Positions 9,067 through 17,342 of a stretch of DNA of 64,000 nucleotides are shown in pieces. The stretch is from Curvibacter lanceolatus ATCC 14669 (lineage in GTDB: Bacteria; Pseudomonadota; Gammaproteobacteria; Burkholderiales; Burkholderiaceae_C): positions 108,495-172,494 of the forward strand of contig NZ_KB906255.1 of assembly GCF_000381265.1 (NCBI RefSeq). The letters run 5' to 3'. Below the pieces are notes generated by a model. The model saw only the letters and a program-made list of their open reading frames with translations, was not told the origin of the DNA and did not search any database. The position numbers and the translations under genes were made by a program. Numbering within the stretch: the first letter of the stretch is position 1; each line of letters begins with the position of its first letter.

Positions 9067-9627
9067 ATGACCCCGACAGCCCCGCAAGCTCCGACACCGC
9101 GTTCCCGCATGGCCCGCCTGTGCGGCGGCAGCGCCTTGGTCGCCCTGGCCCTGGCCGGATGCGCCAGCGCCCCGCCCGGCCCCCGGGCCGTGGCCGATCT
9201 GCAGCCCACCCGGGGCAACAGCGTCAGCGGCCGCCTGAGCTTCAGCCAGAGCGGCGATGTGGTGCGCGTGAGCGGCCAGATCAGCGGCCTCAAGCCGAAT
9301 GCTGAACACGGCTTTCATGTGCACGAAAAAGGCGACTGCAGCAGCGGCGACGGCATGAGCACCGGCGGCCACTTCAACCCCGGCAGCAGCGCCCACGGCC
9401 GGCATGACGCCAGCGCCCACCATGTGGGTGACCTGCCCGTGCTCAAGGCCGACGCCCAGGGCGTGGCCCGGGTCGACTTCGAAAGCCGGGGCATCACCCT
9501 GGTGGCCGGCCCGCAAAGCATCGTCGGCAAAGGCCTGATCGTGCACCGCGACCCCGACGACTACACCACCCAGCCCACCGGCAATTCCGGCCCTCGCGTG
9601 GCCTGTGCCGTCATCCAGGCCGGCTGA
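9067..9627 (+). CDS. sodC: Cu/Zn superoxide dismutase lipoprotein (SodC)
   Basis: A 186-residue periplasmic dismutase converting superoxide to hydrogen peroxide. The start at 9067 is set by an AGGAGG at 9055-9060. A signal sequence ends in the lipobox LALAGC (C32), so membrane anchoring is likely. Copper and zinc ligands appear in GFHVHEKGDC, GGHFNPGSSAHG and HHVGDLP, with the later His in LIVHRDPDDY. The disulfide cysteines are C in GDCSS and C in RVACAVI near the C-terminus. The gene is alone and convergent with the binding protein at 9663. Confidence 0.95.
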   Translation: MTPTAPQAPTPRSRMARLCGGSALVALALAGCASAPPGPRAVADLQPTRGNSVSGRLSFSQSGDVVRVSGQISGLKPNAEHGFHVHEKGDCSSGDGMSTGGHFNPGSSAHGRHDASAHHVGDLPVLKADAQGVARVDFESRGITLVAGPQSIVGKGLIVHRDPDDYTTQPTGNSGPRVACAVIQAG

Positions 9628-9640
9628 ACCCGGCCCAGGC

Positions 9641-9660
9641 CCCCTCCCTTGGGGGAGGGG
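9641..9660. terminator. Bidirectional hairpin between convergent genes
   Basis: An inverted repeat CCCCTCCC (9641-9648) / GGGAGGGG (9653-9660) with a 4-base loop sits in the 35-bp gap between sodC and the convergent binding-protein gene. There is no long T-run on either side. Confidence 0.5.
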
Positions 9661-9662
9661 CT

Positions 9663-10829
9663 TCAGCCCACGAAACGGCCCGATGCCCCCAGCACCCCCA
9701 GCTCGACATAGTGCGAGCCCACATAGGGCGCATTGCCAAAGTCGACCACAAAGCCCCCCAGATCCAGCCCGCGCACGCCCGCCAGAGCGGTGCGCAGGCG
9801 GGCCCGGTTGACGTCCTTGCCGGCGCGGTCCAGGCCTTCGGCCAGCACCCGGGTGTTGATGTAGCCCTCCAGGCTGCCGGGCGAGAACTCGGTCTGGCCC
9901 AGGGCCCGCATGGCCGCCTGGTAGTCACGCACCAGCTGGATCTTGGCCCGGTTCGGATCCGGAAACACCATGGTCAGCGCCACCCCACTGCCCAGAGAGC
10001 CGAGCGCCTTCACGCCCTCGTTGCTCAGCGCGACGCTGAGGCCGACCACCGGCATGGACGGCGAAGGCTTGCGCAAGCCCGTCACCAAGGCCTGCGACAC
10101 GGCGCCGGCCGTGGCCATGAACACCGCGCTGGGCTTGGCCGCCAGCACCTGGTTCACCACCTCGGCCAGGTTCTTGCCCCCGGTGTCCAAGGCCACCTGG
10201 GCCACGGCCTTCATGCCCTGCCCCTCCATGGCCTTGAGGGCATCGCCCAGCACCTCGCGCCCGAAGCCGTTGTCCAGGTAGACGATGGCCAGGCCGTTGA
10301 GCCCCATCGAGCCCAGGCGCTGGATCAGGCGCTGGGTTTCATCGGTGTAGCTGGCGCGCACATGGAACAGGTTGCGGCTGCTGCCCTTGCGCAACGAGCT
10401 GGCCCCGGTCAGGGGCGCCACATACGGGAGGCTGTTTTCCTCGATCACCGGCAGGATGGCGGTGTTGTTGGGCGTGCCCACGCACGACAGCAAGGCCAGC
10501 ACGCCGCCCTCAGCAGCCATCTTGCGCACGTTGTCCAGGGTGCGGTTGGGCTGGTAGGCGTCGTCCACCATCTGCAGCTGCAGGCTGCGGCCCTGCACAC
10601 CACCGCGCGCATTGATCTGGCCCATGGCCGCGTCAATGCCCAGCTTGAGGTCCTGGCCCAGGGCCGCCAGCGGGCCCGACAGCGCCGCCGACGAGCCAAT
10701 CACCACGCTGCGCCCGGACACCCCCTCTTGCGCCCGGGCCAGGCCGATCAGGGCCGGTGCCGCAGCGGCGGCCAGCAGCCGGGGAGCAAGAGACAGAAAT
10801 TGACGGCGTTGGGGCATACCAGGGCTCAT
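9663..10829 (-). CDS. ABC transporter substrate-binding protein, branched-chain amino acid type
   Basis: A 388-residue periplasmic binding protein of the LivJ-like class (Peripla_BP_6). The N-terminus has a twin-arginine-like QRRQFLSLA followed by a hydrophobic stretch and an ARA-Q cleavage site near residue 34, so export may be by Tat. The mature start VVIGSSAALSGPLAALGQDLKLGIDAAMGQINARGG is a classic family signature. No permease or ATPase genes lie beside it, so it must work with components encoded elsewhere, or serve a sensory role. It is divergent from the CysB-type regulator across 192 bp. The ligand is unknown. A second ATG (10817) is possible. Confidence 0.85.
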   Translation of the reverse strand: MSPGMPQRRQFLSLAPRLLAAAAAPALIGLARAQEGVSGRSVVIGSSAALSGPLAALGQDLKLGIDAAMGQINARGGVQGRSLQLQMVDDAYQPNRTLDNVRKMAAEGGVLALLSCVGTPNNTAILPVIEENSLPYVAPLTGASSLRKGSSRNLFHVRASYTDETQRLIQRLGSMGLNGLAIVYLDNGFGREVLGDALKAMEGQGMKAVAQVALDTGGKNLAEVVNQVLAAKPSAVFMATAGAVSQALVTGLRKPSPSMPVVGLSVALSNEGVKALGSLGSGVALTMVFPDPNRAKIQLVRDYQAAMRALGQTEFSPGSLEGYINTRVLAEGLDRAGKDVNRARLRTALAGVRGLDLGGFVVDFGNAPYVGSHYVELGVLGASGRFVG

Positions 10830-11021
10830 GGGTTCGGGCTAAACCTCCAGTCTGCCATTCAGAGCCGCTCACCGGCATTGGGGATGCCCCCCAATCTGTG
10901 CACGCCCTCTGACAGGGCCCTGAAAACCCCATATGCATGTCACTTTTATGTATTTGGACGTTGTATCAAACGCTTCAATAATTACTTTTCCTTATTTAAA
11001 AGCCCCCCAGCCCTTCAAAAA

Positions 11022-11969
11022 ATGAACTTCCAGCAACTGCGCTCCGTTCGCGAAACCGTGCGCTGCGGCTTCAACCTCACCGAGGTGGCCAATGCCTTGC
11101 ACACCTCGCAGCCCGGCGTGAGCCGGCAGATCCGCGAGTTGGAAGAAGAGTTGGGGATCGAGCTGTTCGTGCGCGCCGGCAAGCGCCTGACCGGACTGAC
11201 CGACCCGGGCGAGCATGTGCTGCCCATCATCGAGCGCATCCTGCTCGACAGCGCCAACCTGCGCAAAGCCGGTCAGGAGTTCGTGGCCCAGCAGAACGGC
11301 CAGTTGTCGATTGCCGCCACCCACTCACAGGCCCGCTACGCCTTGCCGGCTGCGGTGCAAGAGTTCCGCCAGCAGTTCCCCAACGTCAAGCTCAACCTGC
11401 ACCAGGGCTCGCCGCGCCAGGTGGCCGAGATGCTGCTGTCGGGCGAGGCCGATGTGGGCATCGCCACCGAGGCCCTGGCCCAGTACGAAGCCCTGGTCGC
11501 CCTGCCCTGCTACCGCTGGACGCATTCGGTGCTGGTGCCGCCGGGCCACCCATTGCTGGACGCCCCCCTGACCCTGGAGCGCCTGGCCGCCTGGCCGCTG
11601 ATCACCTACGACAACGGCTTCACCGGCCGCACCCACATCGACGAGGCCTTCACCCAGCGCAAACTCAACCCGCACATCGTGCTCAGCGCCATGGATGCCG
11701 ATGTGATCAAGACCTATGTGGAGCTGGGCATGGGGGCCGGCATCGTGGCCTCGATCGCCTACGAGGCCGAGCGCGACACCGGCCTGCGCGCCATCGACGC
11801 CGGCCACCTGTTCGGCATCAACCTGACCCGCCTGGCCGTGCGCCGCGGCAGCTACCTGCGCGGCTATGTGTATGCCTTCATCGAGTCCTTTGCCCCCACG
11901 CTGAACCGCGCCATCGTGGAGAAGGCCCTGCAGGACGAATCGGGCGGCAGCGCCGACTACGAAATCTGA
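11022..11969 (+). CDS. cysB: CysB-type LysR-family transcriptional regulator
   Basis: A 315-residue LysR regulator of the CysB/Cbl branch. The N-terminal winged helix (residues 1-60: MNFQQLRSVRETVRCGFNLT, SQPGVSRQIRELEEELGIELF) is characteristic. The effector domain carries IAATHSQARYALP, matching the sulfate/thiosulfate pocket segment of CysB, and YDNGFTGRTHIDEAF. In related bacteria it activates sulfate assimilation and senses acetylserine. The in-frame open stretch extends far upstream, but the ATG at 11022 begins the family-typical N-terminus. The upstream 190 bp is unusually AT-rich for this genome and probably contains its own operator. The last 13 bases overlap the convergent racemase gene. 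Confidence 0.9.
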   Translation: MNFQQLRSVRETVRCGFNLTEVANALHTSQPGVSRQIRELEEELGIELFVRAGKRLTGLTDPGEHVLPIIERILLDSANLRKAGQEFVAQQNGQLSIAATHSQARYALPAAVQEFRQQFPNVKLNLHQGSPRQVAEMLLSGEADVGIATEALAQYEALVALPCYRWTHSVLVPPGHPLLDAPLTLERLAAWPLITYDNGFTGRTHIDEAFTQRKLNPHIVLSAMDADVIKTYVELGMGAGIVASIAYEAERDTGLRAIDAGHLFGINLTRLAVRRGSYLRGYVYAFIESFAPTLNRAIVEKALQDESGGSADYEI

Positions 11970-12766
11970 AGCGCCAGGCCGGACACGCCAGCCACCCCAT
12001 ACGCGCGCCCAGCCAAGGCTTGCGCCAGCACCTGGGCCGGGTCGATCAAGGTGGCCCCCGCCACTTCGGGCGCCCCGGGCAAGGCCAGCGGGATCTCGGT
12101 GCAGGCCATCAGCACCGGCTGCGCGCCGTGCCGCTCCAGCAAGGCCGCGGCCACCTCGGCAAAACAGGCCTGTGCCAGCACCCGGTCGCCTTGCTTGACG
12201 CCCTGGTAGATGCCCTGCATCAGGCGCTCGCGCTGGGCCGCATCGGGCAGGATCAGCGCGATGCCGGCCTGCCCCAGGGCCTGCTCATACAGCCCGCTGC
12301 GGTAGGTGCCTTCGGTGGCCAGCAGGATGGCCTGGCGCGCCCCCTGGGCCTGCAGGGCCTGCGCCACCTCCTGGGCCACATGCAGCAGCTCCAGCTGCGG
12401 AAAGCGCTCTTGCAGCCGCCCATGCCAGGCGTGCGCCGTGTTGCAGGCCATGGCCACGCTGCGCGCACCCAGGGCGGCCAGCCGCCCCAGCGCCTGCAGC
12501 ATGGGCTCCAGCGGCTGGTGCGCACCGCTGTCGCGGTTCAGCAAGGCGCCGGTGCGGTCCGGCACCGGCACCTGGGCCAGCCAGTGCTCGGGGAAGGCCT
12601 GGTCCTGCACGCCGCGGCCCAGGGCCTGCAGCTGGCGCGAGCAGGCCTCGACAAACAGGCGCACAAAATCGGCCCCCGCCGCCGGCCCCATGCCGCCCAG
12701 GATGCCGACCACCTGCGGCGCAGACAGCGATTCAGAGAGCGACGCAGAGCGCGATGCAGGGCCCAT
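11957..12766 (-). CDS. Aspartate/glutamate racemase family protein
   Basis: A 269-residue PLP-independent amino acid racemase. Both catalytic cysteines are present: C108 in MACNTAH and C222 in MACTEIPL. The N-terminal VGILGGMGPAAGADF is the family nucleotide-fold-like start. It should interconvert L- and D-aspartate or glutamate by two-base catalysis. The start at 12766 lies 2 bp after the gltI-like stop codon, so the two genes form an operon. The open frame upstream of 12766 overlaps gltI and is not used. The 3-prime end overlaps cysB by 13 bp (convergent). Confidence 0.88.
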   Translation of the reverse strand: MGPASRSASLSESLSAPQVVGILGGMGPAAGADFVRLFVEACSRQLQALGRGVQDQAFPEHWLAQVPVPDRTGALLNRDSGAHQPLEPMLQALGRLAALGARSVAMACNTAHAWHGRLQERFPQLELLHVAQEVAQALQAQGARQAILLATEGTYRSGLYEQALGQAGIALILPDAAQRERLMQGIYQGVKQGDRVLAQACFAEVAAALLERHGAQPVLMACTEIPLALPGAPEVAGATLIDPAQVLAQALAGRAYGVAGVSGLALQIS

Positions 12767-12768
12767 GA

Positions 12769-13653
12769 TCAGACGGCAGGCTTGTCGCTCAGGGCCTTCA
12801 GGTTGTCCTTGAGCTGCGGGCTCATGGGCAGGCCCAGGGGCACACCGCGCGGCGGGATGGGCTGCATGAACCACTTGGTGTAGAGCTTCTCGAACTCACC
12901 GCTCTTCATCATGCCGCCGATCACGCCGTCGACCAGGTGCTTGAAGCCGGCATCGTCCTTGCGCAGCATGCAGGCATAGGGCTCGACCTGCAGCGCCTCG
13001 CCCACCACCTCGAACTCGTCGGGGTTCTTGGCATTGGCCTTGAGGCCGAACAACAGGATGTCGTCCATGCCGAAAGCCAGGGCCCGGCCCGATTCCACCA
13101 GCAAGAAGGAGTCGGCGTGGTCCTTGCCGAACAGCATGTTGAAGTTCAGGTTCTTCTCGGTGCTGTACTTGCGCAACACCTGCAGGTTGGTGGTGCCCGT
13201 GGTGGTGGCCACGTTCTTGCCCGCCAGATCAGCGTAGTCCTTGATGCCCGAGCCCTTTTTCACCACCAGCCGGGTGCCGGTGTAGAAGTGGTTGATCGCA
13301 AAGGCCACGTCCTTGCCGCGTGCCATGTTGTTGGTGGTCGAGCCACACTCCAGGTCGACCGTGCCATTCATGATCAGCGGAATGCGGTTCTGCGAGGTCA
13401 CCGGCTGCCACTCGATCTGCAGATCGGGCTTCTTGAGTTGCTTGCGCACCGCATCGGCCACGGCATTGGACATGTCCACCGCAAAGCCGATGGGCTTGGA
13501 GGGGCCGTCCAGGTAGCTGAAGGGCACCGACGATTCCCGGTAGGCCAGGGTGATCTTGCCGGAGGCCGCGATCTTCTCCAGGGTGTCGGCCTGCACCAGG
13601 GCAGAGCCAGTGGCCAGGGTGGCCGCAGTGAGCAGCAGGGGGATCATTTTCAT
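12769..13653 (-). CDS. Glutamate/aspartate-type ABC transporter substrate-binding protein (GltI-like)
   Basis: A 294-residue periplasmic binding protein of SBP family 3. The signal peptide is MKMIPLLLTAATLATGSALVQA. Mature sequence TLEKIAASGKITLAYRESSVPFSYLD, then GFAVDMSNAVADAV and NGTVDLECGSTTNNMARGKDVAF, is characteristic of the GltI/DEBP glutamate-aspartate binders. The start is supported by GAGAGG ahead of the ATG. No permease or ATPase genes are adjacent, which is unusual for gltI. Instead it is followed 2 bp later by a racemase and lies divergent to a D-amino-acid dehydrogenase. Confidence 0.88.
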   Translation of the reverse strand: MKMIPLLLTAATLATGSALVQADTLEKIAASGKITLAYRESSVPFSYLDGPSKPIGFAVDMSNAVADAVRKQLKKPDLQIEWQPVTSQNRIPLIMNGTVDLECGSTTNNMARGKDVAFAINHFYTGTRLVVKKGSGIKDYADLAGKNVATTTGTTNLQVLRKYSTEKNLNFNMLFGKDHADSFLLVESGRALAFGMDDILLFGLKANAKNPDEFEVVGEALQVEPYACMLRKDDAGFKHLVDGVIGGMMKSGEFEKLYTKWFMQPIPPRGVPLGLPMSPQLKDNLKALSDKPAV

Positions 13654-13758
13654 GCGCAGACCTCTCGAGGGTGTGATGGGTGGATGAGGGGGTGAACGTC
13701 GAAAGCCCAGTGTAGGAAGGCCCGGGCCCCGCGCGGTAATTCCTTTTCACGGCATGGG

Positions 13759-13775
13759 CATTACAAAAGGTAATG
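13759..13775. promoter_or_regulatory. Inverted repeat in the gltI/dadA divergent promoter region
   Basis: CATTAC-AAAAG-GTAATG is a perfect 6-bp inverted repeat with a 5-bp centre, containing ATTAC-N5-GTAAT. A related GGTAATTCC half-site lies at 13735-13743. The position in the 292-bp gap between two divergent genes suits a shared operator. The regulator is not identified. Confidence 0.45.
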
Positions 13776-13945
13776 GGTCTGGCCCCAAAGAGAGACCGCC
13801 CTGAGCGATGGAGTCCGACCGGAAGCCCCCGTCACCGACCTGCCCCATAACCGCGCTGCATGGCCCAGGCCTCGATTGGCATGAGCGCCTTCGCGCTGCG
13901 CGCCCTACATTGGCAGCAGTTTCAAAGCCAAAAAAAGGATCGCTC

Positions 13946-15163
13946 ATGCACATCTGTGTGCTCGGCGCCGGCATCACCGGGCTGGCCGCCGCCTATTCAC
14001 TGCAGCAAGAAGGCCACCAGGTGACCCTGCTCGACGCGGCCGAGGCCGTCGGCCAGGGCGCCAGCGGCGGCAACGGGGCCCAGCTCAGCTACTCGTACGT
14101 GCAACCCCTGGCAGACCCCTCGATCTGGGGCCAGTTGCCCAAGCTGCTGCTGGCCGCCGACTCACCGCTGAAGTTCCGCCTGCAGGCCGATCTTCACCAA
14201 TGGGCCTGGGGGCTGAGCTTCATGGCGGCCTGCAACCGAGTGCGCTCGGAGCGCAGCACCGCCACCCTGCTGGGCCTGGCCGCGCGCAGCCGCGCAGGTT
14301 TTGAGCAGATGCTGAGCGACCTGCGGCCCGACAGCGACCACAGCACCCCGGGCAAGCTGGTGCTCTACCCCACCGATGCCGGTCTGCAGGCCGCGGCGCG
14401 GCAGATCGAGCTGCAGGCCCGCCTGGGTGGCGCCCCCCAGCGCCTGGTGTCGCCCGCCGAATGCGTGGCCCTGGAGCCTGCGCTGGCCAGTTATCAGCCG
14501 GCCATGGCCGGCGCGGTCTACACCCCCAGCGAGAGCGCGGCCGACTGCCTCAAGGTGTGCCAGGCGCTGGACCAGGCCCTGGCGCAGCGCGGTGCGCAAC
14601 GACTCTATGGCCGAGCGGTGACCCGGCTGGAAGTGGCCGGTGGCCGTGTGCAGGCCGCCCACACGGCCCAGGGGCCGGTGCAGGCCGACCACTTTGTGCT
14701 GGCCCTGGGCGCCGACAGCGTGGCGCTGAGCCGCCCCTTGGGCTTGCAGTTGCCGGTCTACCCGCTCAAGGGCTACAGCATCACCCTGCCGGTGGGCACC
14801 GAGCCTGGCCGCGCCCCCCGGGTCAGCGTGACCGACAGCACCCGCAAGGTGGTGTTTGCCCGCCTGGGCGAGCGCTTGCGAGTGGCCGGCATGGTGGAGC
14901 TGGTGGGCTACGGGCGTGACATCCCGCCCGACCGCATCAGCAGCCTGTGCCAGTCCACGGCCCAGGTGTTCCCCGGCGTCAAAGACTTCAGCGAGGTGCA
15001 GGCCTGGTGTGGCCTGCGGCCGGCCACACCGACCGGCCTGCCGATCGTCGGGCGCCTGCCCCAGGGCCCCGACAACCTGTGGATGAACACCGGCCACGGC
15101 GCCCTGGGCTTCACGCTGGCTTTTGGCACCGCACGCCAGCTCAGCGAGGCCTTGCGGGCCTGA
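13946..15163 (+). CDS. dadA: D-amino acid dehydrogenase (DadA-like FAD oxidoreductase)
   Basis: A 405-residue DAO-family flavoenzyme. The FAD dinucleotide-binding loop is at the extreme N-terminus (MHICVLGAGITG, residues 1-12) and the substrate/FAD segment GLRPATPTGLPIVG with NTGHGALGFTLAFG near the C-terminus matches DadA. It oxidatively deaminates D-amino acids to 2-oxoacids plus ammonia, passing electrons to the respiratory chain. The start at 13946 follows an AAAAGGA. Opposite the racemase/gltI pair, it suggests a locus for taking up and degrading D- or L-acidic amino acids. Confidence 0.88.
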   Translation: MHICVLGAGITGLAAAYSLQQEGHQVTLLDAAEAVGQGASGGNGAQLSYSYVQPLADPSIWGQLPKLLLAADSPLKFRLQADLHQWAWGLSFMAACNRVRSERSTATLLGLAARSRAGFEQMLSDLRPDSDHSTPGKLVLYPTDAGLQAAARQIELQARLGGAPQRLVSPAECVALEPALASYQPAMAGAVYTPSESAADCLKVCQALDQALAQRGAQRLYGRAVTRLEVAGGRVQAAHTAQGPVQADHFVLALGADSVALSRPLGLQLPVYPLKGYSITLPVGTEPGRAPRVSVTDSTRKVVFARLGERLRVAGMVELVGYGRDIPPDRISSLCQSTAQVFPGVKDFSEVQAWCGLRPATPTGLPIVGRLPQGPDNLWMNTGHGALGFTLAFGTARQLSEALRA

Positions 15164-15221
15164 TCCAACGCCGCGCCAGCGGTGCCAGAATGCGCGCTTG
15201 AACACGCTGCATGAGGTGCCC

Positions 15222-15641
15222 ATGGCCCAGTCATCTTCTTTCCGATCCCGTCTCTGCGCCTGGCCGGCGCTGATGGCGGTGGTGGCGCTGAGCGCGCTGC
15301 TGGGCGCCTGCGCCCAGGCCCCCGCACTGCCTGAACTGGGGGACACCCGCTGGCAGGGCGACGGCAACCCACCCACCCAGCTGCGGCTGGATGCCAATGG
15401 CCAGGCCAGCGGCTTTGGCGGCTGCAACCGGTTCAGCGGGCGCTGGCGCATCGACGGTGGCCAGCTGCGCCTGGGCCCGCTGGCGGCCACCCGCATGATG
15501 TGCCTGACCCCGGGTGGCGAGCAGGAGGGGCCCTTCCTGGCCAGCCTGGAGGCCACGCGCTCGGCCCGGCTCGAAGGGGGTCACCTGCTGCTGCTGGATG
15601 CCCAGGGCCAGGTGCTGCAGAGCCTGCAGCCGGCCCGCTGA
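15222..15641 (+). CDS. META domain lipoprotein
   Basis: A 139-residue exported protein. The signal sequence ends in the lipobox LLGAC (C30). The mature part is a single META domain (HslJ-like): LPELGDTRWQ, GFGGCNRFSGRWRIDGGQLRLGPLAATRMMC. META-domain proteins such as HslJ are linked to outer-membrane and heat or antibiotic stress, but no molecular function is established. It lies 58 bp after dadA in the same direction and may be read through. The start was chosen so that the signal peptide is intact. Confidence 0.85.
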   Translation: MAQSSSFRSRLCAWPALMAVVALSALLGACAQAPALPELGDTRWQGDGNPPTQLRLDANGQASGFGGCNRFSGRWRIDGGQLRLGPLAATRMMCLTPGGEQEGPFLASLEATRSARLEGGHLLLLDAQGQVLQSLQPAR

Positions 15642-15661
15642 GGCGCCTCAGCGATCCGACC

Positions 15662-16561
15662 TCACAAGGCCTGCCGGATTGCCTGCTGCATCTCCTCGGT
15701 GATGGCGCGCACCAGCACCGAGCCGGGTTTGTCGGCCAGGCGCAGCGCCTGCACCGGCACGTGGATGGCGGGCTCCAGCGCCAGCACCTCGACCTTGCTG
15801 CGGTCGGCCGACACGGCGGTGCAGGCATCCACCAGGGCCACGCCCAGGCCGTGGTGGGCCATGGCCAGCGCCGCGTGGTAGGTCTGCACGGTGACGTACG
15901 AATTCAGGCCCACGCCGGCCTCGCGGCAGGCCTGGCTCAGGCGCGTGCCCACCGGGTCGCGGGCATCGAGGTTGATCACCGGCACCTCCACCAGGTCGGC
16001 CAGGCTGAGCTGACCCTGGCGCAGCTTGCGCGCCGGCAGCAGGCCCTTGGGCACCACGCACACCATGGCGCATTCGGCCAGAGGCTCGTGGGTCAGCGAG
16101 GGGTGGCTGAGCGTGCTGAAGACAAAGCCCACATCGGCCTCCTGCAGCATCAGGCTGGAGGCGATCTGGGGCGAATGCAGGGCCTCGACACTGACCACGA
16201 TGTCCGGGTGCTTCTTCTTGAAGCGGGCCAGCGCCCGCGGCAGGATGTCGTAGCTCAGCGCCAGCACCGAGACGATGCGCAGCTCGCCCGCCACCTGGCC
16301 GCCGCGCAGGCTGGTGGCCAGGCGCTGCACCTCGTCGAGCTGGGCAAACAGGCGCTCGATGTGTGGGAACAGCGTCAGCGCCTCGGTGGTCGGGGTGAGC
16401 CGGCCCTTGGCGCGCTGGAACAGCGCAAAGCCCAGCTGGATCTCGGCGTGCTGCAGGGTGCGGCTGACAGCGGGCTGGGTGATGTTGATCAGCCGGGCCG
16501 CCGCGCTCACGCTGCCGGTCAGCATGATGGCGTTGAAGACCTCGATGTGGCGCAGGCGCAT
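15662..16561 (-). CDS. LysR-family transcriptional regulator
   Basis: A 299-residue LysR regulator. The winged helix at residues 1-60 (MRLRHIEVFNAIMLTGSVSAAARLINITQPAVSRTLQ in part) is intact and a periplasmic-binding-like effector domain follows (GELRIVSVLALSYDILPRALARF). It starts 14 bp after the cobalamin adenosyltransferase gene ends and so may be co-transcribed with it. The target and the effector are unknown. Confidence 0.87.
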   Translation of the reverse strand: MRLRHIEVFNAIMLTGSVSAAARLINITQPAVSRTLQHAEIQLGFALFQRAKGRLTPTTEALTLFPHIERLFAQLDEVQRLATSLRGGQVAGELRIVSVLALSYDILPRALARFKKKHPDIVVSVEALHSPQIASSLMLQEADVGFVFSTLSHPSLTHEPLAECAMVCVVPKGLLPARKLRQGQLSLADLVEVPVINLDARDPVGTRLSQACREAGVGLNSYVTVQTYHAALAMAHHGLGVALVDACTAVSADRSKVEVLALEPAIHVPVQALRLADKPGSVLVRAITEEMQQAIRQAL

Positions 16562-16575
16562 GGGGGGATCCCGCC

Positions 16576-17136
16576 TCAGCTGCCGCGCTGCAGGCGCTCG
16601 CTCTTCCAGTAGACGTCGTCGCCACCATCGACCCGGTTGAGCACCCGGGCCAGCACGAACATCAGGTCAGACAGTCGGTTCAGGTACTGGCGCGGCGTGT
16701 CCTTGAGCGCCTCTTCATTGCCCAGGGCCACCACGGCACGTTCGGCGCGGCGCGCCACGGTGCGGCACACATGGGCCTGGGCGGCGCTGCGCCGGCCGGC
16801 GGGCAGGATGAACTCCTGCAGGCGCGGCAGCTCGGCATTGAAGCGCTCCAGCGCCTCGTCGAGCTGCAGCACCGCCTCGGTCTTGAGCAGCTCGAAGCCC
16901 GGGATCGACAGCTCGCCGCCCAGGTTGAACAACTGGTGCTGGATGTCGGTCAGCAGCTCGCGCACCGCCTCGGGCAGGGCCTCGCTGAGCAGCAGGCCGA
17001 TGTGCGAGTTGAGCTCGTCCACATCGCCCATGGCGTGCACGCGCAGGCTGTTCTTGGACACCCGGGTGTTGTCGCCCAGGCCGGTGGTGCCGTTGTCTCC
17101 GGTGCGGGTGGCGATCTGGGTCAGGCGGTTGGCCAT
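16576..17136 (-). CDS. Cob(I)yrinic acid a,c-diamide adenosyltransferase (PduO type)
   Basis: A 186-residue ATP:cob(I)alamin adenosyltransferase of the PduO/MMAB class. The ATP-binding N-terminus TRTGDNGTTGLGDNTRVSK and the C-terminal CRTVARRAER plus RVDGGDDVYWKSER segments are diagnostic. It makes adenosylcobalamin from cob(I)alamin and ATP. The start at 17136 begins the conserved MANRLTQIATRTGD. The open frame further upstream is not supported. No cobalamin riboswitch was seen in the 206 bp upstream. Confidence 0.93.
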   Translation of the reverse strand: MANRLTQIATRTGDNGTTGLGDNTRVSKNSLRVHAMGDVDELNSHIGLLLSEALPEAVRELLTDIQHQLFNLGGELSIPGFELLKTEAVLQLDEALERFNAELPRLQEFILPAGRRSAAQAHVCRTVARRAERAVVALGNEEALKDTPRQYLNRLSDLMFVLARVLNRVDGGDDVYWKSERLQRGS

Positions 17137-17342
17137 GCGGGGGTCCTTGCAAACATTGGAAAAGGGGGGATGAAAAAGGTGGGCCTCGACCGGCTGTCGG
17201 GCCCCCGATTTTGCGCGAGATCGCCCTGCCTTGCCGCTGCGCCGGGCCGTCAACCCCTGGCCTCGGCAGGATGCCGCCCACACTCCTAGAATGGCAGGCT
17301 GGCCTGACCCGGCCCCCTATTTCACGCCGTACTGGAGACACC

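Noticed and set aside
9663-10829. A full branched-chain amino acid ABC transporter operon
   Set aside because: Only the binding protein is present. The flanking genes are sodC and a CysB-type regulator.
12875-13653. A complete gltIJKL importer
   Set aside because: No permease or ATPase genes follow the binding protein. A racemase gene does.
17137-17342. Possible cobalamin riboswitch upstream of the adenosyltransferase gene
   Set aside because: No B12-box-like conserved core or matching stem could be found, and the gap is short for this class.
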